Below, piece after piece: positions 4,646 to 7,939 of a stretch of 7,939 bases of DNA. The notes below the pieces were generated by a model. It was not told the DNA's origin, did no database searches, and was given only the letters and a program-made list of their open reading frames with translations. This stretch comes from an uncultured Sphingomonas sp. (GTDB lineage Bacteria; Pseudomonadota; Alphaproteobacteria; Sphingomonadales; Sphingomonadaceae), in assembly GCA_934555855.1 (NCBI GenBank), contig CAKTFL010000090.1, forward strand, positions 1-7,939, read 5' to 3'. The translations under genes and the position numbers were made by a program. The stretch's first letter is position 1, and each line of letters opens with the position of its first letter.

Positions 4646-7216
4646 TCAATAGGCGGCCGACAGGGTCAGGAACCACTGGCGGGGCGCGATCGGATAGGCT
4701 GAGTAGCTGTTGACCGCCGACCCGATCGACAGGGTTGATAGCCCCTTCTTCTCGAACAGGTTGGTGACGTTCAGCGCGATCTCCGCCCGGCGCAGCGGCA
4801 GGACATTGTCCGGCACGCGCGCCGCGACGCGCAGCGACGCGAGGAAGAAGGACGGCACCCGGACGTCGTTGCTGAACGTCGCGTAGCGACGGCCGACATA
4901 ATCGCCGATCACCTGCGCCTCGAACGGGCCGACCGACAAAGTTGCGACCGTCTTGTTCAGCCATTTCGGAATGCCGGGCAGCTGCTTTCCACAGGTCGGC
5001 ACGACGCCGTTCACGACGAGGTAGCCGCCGATGCACGAGTCGGTCGCCGCGCCGATGCCGGCCGCAGCGGCGGTGTAATCGCTCTGATATTTCGACAGGT
5101 TGTACGAGAGGGCGTTGTACAGCGAGAAGGTGCGGCCAAACCGCAGGGTGAAAGCGCCATCGACGCCATCGGTCTTCACGTCGCCGACATTGACGAGAAT
5201 GGACGTGCCGCCGGTGATCCCGCTGCCGGCGATGCCGCCGGGATTGGTGGAGATGGCGAGCAGGCGGTCATTGAAGTCGACGTGATAGTAGTTGACCTGC
5301 GCGTTCAGGCCGATGCCGCCGATGTCGCGGTTGGTCCGCAGGCCGGCCTCATAGGTCCAGCTGCTTTCCGGCCGGCCCTGGTCGGCAAAGGCGTCGAACG
5401 CGGCCTGGCTGCCGGTGAACCACGGTCCGCCGCCGCCGGCCAGATAGGCCTGATACTGGCGCAGGTTCTTTTGGACGTTGGCGTAGATCTGTTCGTGGCC
5501 GTTGAGGTCGAAGGTGGCGCCCGCCGCCGGCAGGAACCAGCGCTGCGTGTTGATCCGCCCCTGCGGCAGGCCGCCTGCCAGGCCGGAGAGCGAGCCCGCG
5601 CGCGGCTGTACCGGATAGCGGCCGTCGGCCCATTGCGCGCTGGTCTTGAACCCGGCCTGGATCAGCAGCCTGTCCAGCGCCTGCCAGCTGTCCTGGATGT
5701 GCAGCTGCAGCTGCTCGATGCGCGCATCGCCCTGATACTGGGTGAACAGCGGCTGCGCCGCCTCCAGGGGGCGGATATAGGGAGTGCTGGTGTCGGGATT
5801 GTTGACGTCCACGCCGTACCAGCGGCGCCACTGTGTCGTGCTGTTGTGCTCGTACCAGCCGCCCAGCTCGATCCGGTGATCGCCGAGTTCGAGATCGAGG
5901 GCGGAGATCACGCCGACGCGGTCGATCCGATATTCGGTGGTGCGGGTGATCAGCCCCGACCCGCCGGTCGCCGTGACCAGCGCCGCGCCGGCGGCCGCGG
6001 CCTGAGCGGCGGTCAGCGCGGTGCAGGCGGCGGGGCGGACCCCATTGCCGTTGCCGCCGAAGCGGCAGTTCGCCGGCAGCGCGGCATAGCCTGGATCGAG
6101 ATAAGGCTGGGCGGTCGTGATCGACTGGCCGAGCGGACCGGCGACCACGCCCGCGCCATCGTTATGATGGAAATAGGCGGTGGTCGACCAGCGCGCCCGC
6201 GGCGACAGGGTGGCGTCGAGGCGGACATAGCCGAGATAGTCGGTCCGCTGTGCGTCGGAATAATAGTTGCGGTAGTTGCTTCCTTCGGCCGCCGGCGAGT
6301 TGCCCAGCGCGGTCAGGTAGGAGGTGCGGTAACCGGCGAAATCGGGATAGAAGAAAGGCTTGGTATACGGCGTGTAGAGCTGGACCGGTGTCGCCGTTCC
6401 CCCGGCGGAGGGCCGGAAGAACACGGTCGCGTCCTCGTTCGGCTGCGTGAAGTCGTTGTAATCGAAATAGGCGGTGAGCTTGCCGAAGCTGCCCTGGTGA
6501 ACCAGCTTGGCATTGGCCTGCCAGCCGCCCTGGATGCCCTTGAAGTCCCAGGCCCGTGCGCGCTGACGGGCGGCGGAGACATAGGCGGAGGTGCCGTCAA
6601 ACGTGCCGGTGTCGAGCCGCGCGGAGCTGCGGGCCGTGCCGTAGCTGCCGAAGGTGTGGCCTCCGCGGATGCCCAGGCGGTCGAGCGGGTCCGACGAGAA
6701 GGTCTCGATCGTGCCGCCGAGATTGCTGTTCGACGCCGTCGCAAGGTCGCCCGTGCCCGTCGACACCACCACCCGGCCGACATTTTCGGAGATCACCGCG
6801 CGTTGCGGCGACAAGCCGTTGTAATTGCCGTAGCTCTGATCGCCCAGCGGAATGCCGTCCATCGTATAGCCGAGCTGGTTGGCGGCGAACCCGTGGATGA
6901 AGAGCTGCGCGTTCTGCTCGTTATATCCCCACGGATCGGCGGTGACGTAGAGCACGCCGGGCAGGGTCTCGATCGCGCGCAGCGGGCTGACGCCAGGCAG
7001 GATCTTCTGCATCTCGGTTCCGGGCAGCTCGACGGAGGTGCGTGTCTGGCGCCCGGTGACGACCACCATGGGCTTGTCCGCGTCCGCATCCTGCCCGGTC
7101 GGGGGCGCCTCGGCCGATTGGGCCGGCTGGGTCGCGCCGCCGTCCTGCGCCAGCGCGGCGGCGGGCAGCAACAGCGAGATCGCCACGGCCAGCGTCGAGA
7201 CGGATTCGCGGATCAT
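4646..7216 (-). CDS. TonB-dependent outer-membrane receptor, substrate unknown
   Basis: This is an 856-aa outer-membrane transporter expected to import a bound ligand using TonB-ExbBD energy. Residues 1-23 are a signal peptide with a likely cut at ALA|Q. A Gln/Ala/Asp-rich linker leads to MVVVTGR (50-56), probably the TonB-box region. The plug spans about 60-175 (LRAIETLPGVLYV, FIHGFAANQLGYTMDGIPLGD, NLGGTIETFSSDP), and the rest is a beta-barrel ending in alternating residues and a terminal Tyr (PRQWFLTLSAAY). NVTNLFEKKG is the usual late-barrel motif. Two cysteine pairs (384/398 and 728/742) probably close extracellular loops. Length is normal for the family and no frameshift is seen. The start at 7216 is fixed by the signal peptide and by AAAGGGGG, 5 nt upstream on the minus strand; the frame stays open much further upstream by chance. 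No siderophore or B12 signature is recognisable. The divergent exported mutarotase hints at a sugar or glycoside ligand, but this is inference only. Confidence 0.93.
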   Translation of the reverse strand: MIRESVSTLAVAISLLLPAAALAQDGGATQPAQSAEAPPTGQDADADKPMVVVTGRQTRTSVELPGTEMQKILPGVSPLRAIETLPGVLYVTADPWGYNEQNAQLFIHGFAANQLGYTMDGIPLGDQSYGNYNGLSPQRAVISENVGRVVVSTGTGDLATASNSNLGGTIETFSSDPLDRLGIRGGHTFGSYGTARSSARLDTGTFDGTSAYVSAARQRARAWDFKGIQGGWQANAKLVHQGSFGKLTAYFDYNDFTQPNEDATVFFRPSAGGTATPVQLYTPYTKPFFYPDFAGYRTSYLTALGNSPAAEGSNYRNYYSDAQRTDYLGYVRLDATLSPRARWSTTAYFHHNDGAGVVAGPLGQSITTAQPYLDPGYAALPANCRFGGNGNGVRPAACTALTAAQAAAAGAALVTATGGSGLITRTTEYRIDRVGVISALDLELGDHRIELGGWYEHNSTTQWRRWYGVDVNNPDTSTPYIRPLEAAQPLFTQYQGDARIEQLQLHIQDSWQALDRLLIQAGFKTSAQWADGRYPVQPRAGSLSGLAGGLPQGRINTQRWFLPAAGATFDLNGHEQIYANVQKNLRQYQAYLAGGGGPWFTGSQAAFDAFADQGRPESSWTYEAGLRTNRDIGGIGLNAQVNYYHVDFNDRLLAISTNPGGIAGSGITGGTSILVNVGDVKTDGVDGAFTLRFGRTFSLYNALSYNLSKYQSDYTAAAAGIGAATDSCIGGYLVVNGVVPTCGKQLPGIPKWLNKTVATLSVGPFEAQVIGDYVGRRYATFSNDVRVPSFFLASLRVAARVPDNVLPLRRAEIALNVTNLFEKKGLSTLSIGSAVNSYSAYPIAPRQWFLTLSAAY

Positions 7217-7429
7217 GTTTTCCCCCTTTGCTGCAGCGCGGCGCAGTGCAGTTCGGGGCGCGGTTAAGGACGTTTCGCGCCAATCAGGTGACGGCCCCGT
7301 TACGGTTCGCTTACAATCAGTCGGCCGGGTTCCGGCGAATGACCTACCCTGGCGGTTGCACCTTGCCCGGCGCGAGCGCGGTTGTATCAGGTGGGCACGC
7401 CGGCCCGACCGGCCAAGATGGAGATTAGA
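7217..7429. promoter_or_regulatory. Divergent promoter region between the TonB receptor and galM
   Basis: This 213-nt non-coding spacer must hold the promoters of both flanking genes. For galM, TTGCCC (7363-7368) and TATCAG (7385-7390), 16 nt apart, each match four of six consensus positions and would start transcription near 7397. I see no convincing promoter for the receptor gene. On the receptor side, CTGCA (7231-7235) and TGCAG (7247-7251) could pair in its leader. GCCGG-GTT-CCGGC (7324-7336) is a further short inverted repeat, and the direct repeats are listed separately. No FNR box is present. Confidence 0.5.
7271..7320. repeat. Imperfect direct repeat pair in the divergent spacer
   Basis: CGTTTCGCGCCAATCAG (7271-7287) and CGGTTCGCTTACAATCAG (7303-7320) share TTCGC and an exact CAATCAG, with one base of length difference between the two blocks. 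The CAATCAG units begin 33 bp apart, about three helical turns, so bound proteins would sit on the same DNA face. The arrangement suggests an operator pair for a regulator of one or both divergent genes. The regulator is not identifiable from this window. Confidence 0.45.
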
Positions 7430-7939
7430 ATGAGGATAAGCCTGATGCTGGCGGCCTCCGCCGTGGCCGCCATGGCCACCCCCGCCGCCCATGCCGCGGA
7501 GGCGAAGCGGTCGACCTTCGGCACCCTTGCCGATGGCAGCGCGGTCGGCGCGGTGACCCTGACCAACGGGCAGGGCGTGTCGGCCACGATCATCGCCTAC
7601 GGCGCGGCCATCCAGTCGCTGGTCATGCCCGACCGCAACGGTCAGCGCGCCGACGTGGCGCTGGGCTATGCCGACATTGCCGATTACGTTGCCAAGCCGA
7701 ATTACTTCGGCGCCACGGTCGGCCGTTTCGCCAACCGCATCGCGCGCGGCCGGTTCACGCTGGACGGCAAGAGCTATCAGACGCCGGTCAATGACGGCGT
7801 CAACTCGCTGCACGGCGGCGACAAGGGCTTTGACAAGGTCCTATGGCAGATCACCGACGTGAAGAGCGGTTCCGTCGCCTCCGTCACGCTGCGCCATGTC
7901 AGCCGCGACGGGGAGATGGGCTATCCCGGCACCATGACC
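7430..7939 (+). CDS. galM: Aldose 1-epimerase (galactose mutarotase) with signal peptide, 3'-truncated by the window edge
   Basis: Galactose mutarotase interconverts the alpha and beta anomers of aldoses such as galactose or glucose. The first 170 codons are present and open to the last base. Residues 1-22 (MRISLMLAAS... AAHA|AEA) form a signal peptide, so this copy should act in the periplasm rather than the cytosol. Family motifs are clear: GYADIADYV, NYFGATVGRFANRIARGRF (Arg99 and Asn102 region), SLHGG (His128, corresponding to the sugar-binding first His of GalM), and SRDGEMGYPG (158-167). The second, catalytic His and the catalytic Glu lie beyond the window and cannot be checked. The start is supported by GGAG (7420-7423), 6 nt upstream, and by the signal peptide beginning directly at it. 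Divergence from a TonB-dependent receptor fits a locus for taking up and processing sugars. The downstream genes, not seen here, would show which sugar. Confidence 0.93.
   Translation, partial: MRISLMLAASAVAAMATPAAHAAEAKRSTFGTLADGSAVGAVTLTNGQGVSATIIAYGAAIQSLVMPDRNGQRADVALGYADIADYVAKPNYFGATVGRFANRIARGRFTLDGKSYQTPVNDGVNSLHGGDKGFDKVLWQITDVKSGSVASVTLRHVSRDGEMGYPGTMT

Noticed and set aside
5282..7267. 661-codon plus-strand open frame antisense to the TonB receptor
   Set aside because: It is the mirror of a G+C-rich coding strand. The protein is low-complexity Gly/Ala/Arg/Val with no recognisable domain, while the minus strand carries a complete receptor with signal peptide, plug and barrel.
7217..7813. 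N-terminal extension of the receptor frame by 199 codons
   Set aside because: It is an absence of stop codons only. The signal peptide and ribosome site fix the start at 7216, and the extension runs antisense through the divergent spacer and galM.

Overview
The window is high-G+C and reads as chromosomal DNA of an alphaproteobacterium. A sphingomonad (Sphingomonadaceae) is the best guess, from the style of the TonB-dependent receptor, the FnrL-type regulator and the UbiM-type hydroxylase. This is an inference from remembered protein families, not a database search. Six genes run on the plus strand and one on the minus strand, and coding density is high. I see no RNA gene, mobile element, CRISPR array or convincing intrinsic terminator.

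Bases 1-2527 hold a cytochrome bd ubiquinol oxidase operon: the last three quarters of cydA (5' end outside the window), complete cydB, and the small subunit gene cydX (40 aa). The two gaps in the operon are 16 nt each. Bases 2637-3347 encode a Crp/Fnr regulator of the FnrL type, with a CX2CX7C N-terminal cysteine cluster, a further cysteine in the sensor domain and an ETVSR recognition helix. Bases 3441-4613 encode a flavin monooxygenase of ubiquinone biosynthesis that I assign to UbiM. A 9/10 match to the FNR/FixK box (TTGAC-N4-ATCAA, 3371-3384) lies between the regulator and this gene. Together these form a plausible low-oxygen respiratory block: a high-affinity quinol oxidase, a likely oxygen sensor, and an O2-dependent enzyme that makes the quinone.

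Bases 4646-7216 (minus strand) encode an 856-aa TonB-dependent outer-membrane receptor of unknown substrate, convergent with ubiM. It is divergent from an exported galactose mutarotase (aldose 1-epimerase) that starts at 7430 and runs off the right edge. The 213-nt divergent spacer carries an imperfect 17/18-bp direct repeat about 33 bp apart that could be an operator pair. This half of the window looks like the edge of a carbohydrate uptake locus unrelated to the respiratory genes.

Most of the window is well-understood biology. The points most worth a second look are the FNR box in front of ubiM, the inverted repeat and uncertain start of the regulator gene, and the repeats in the divergent promoter.
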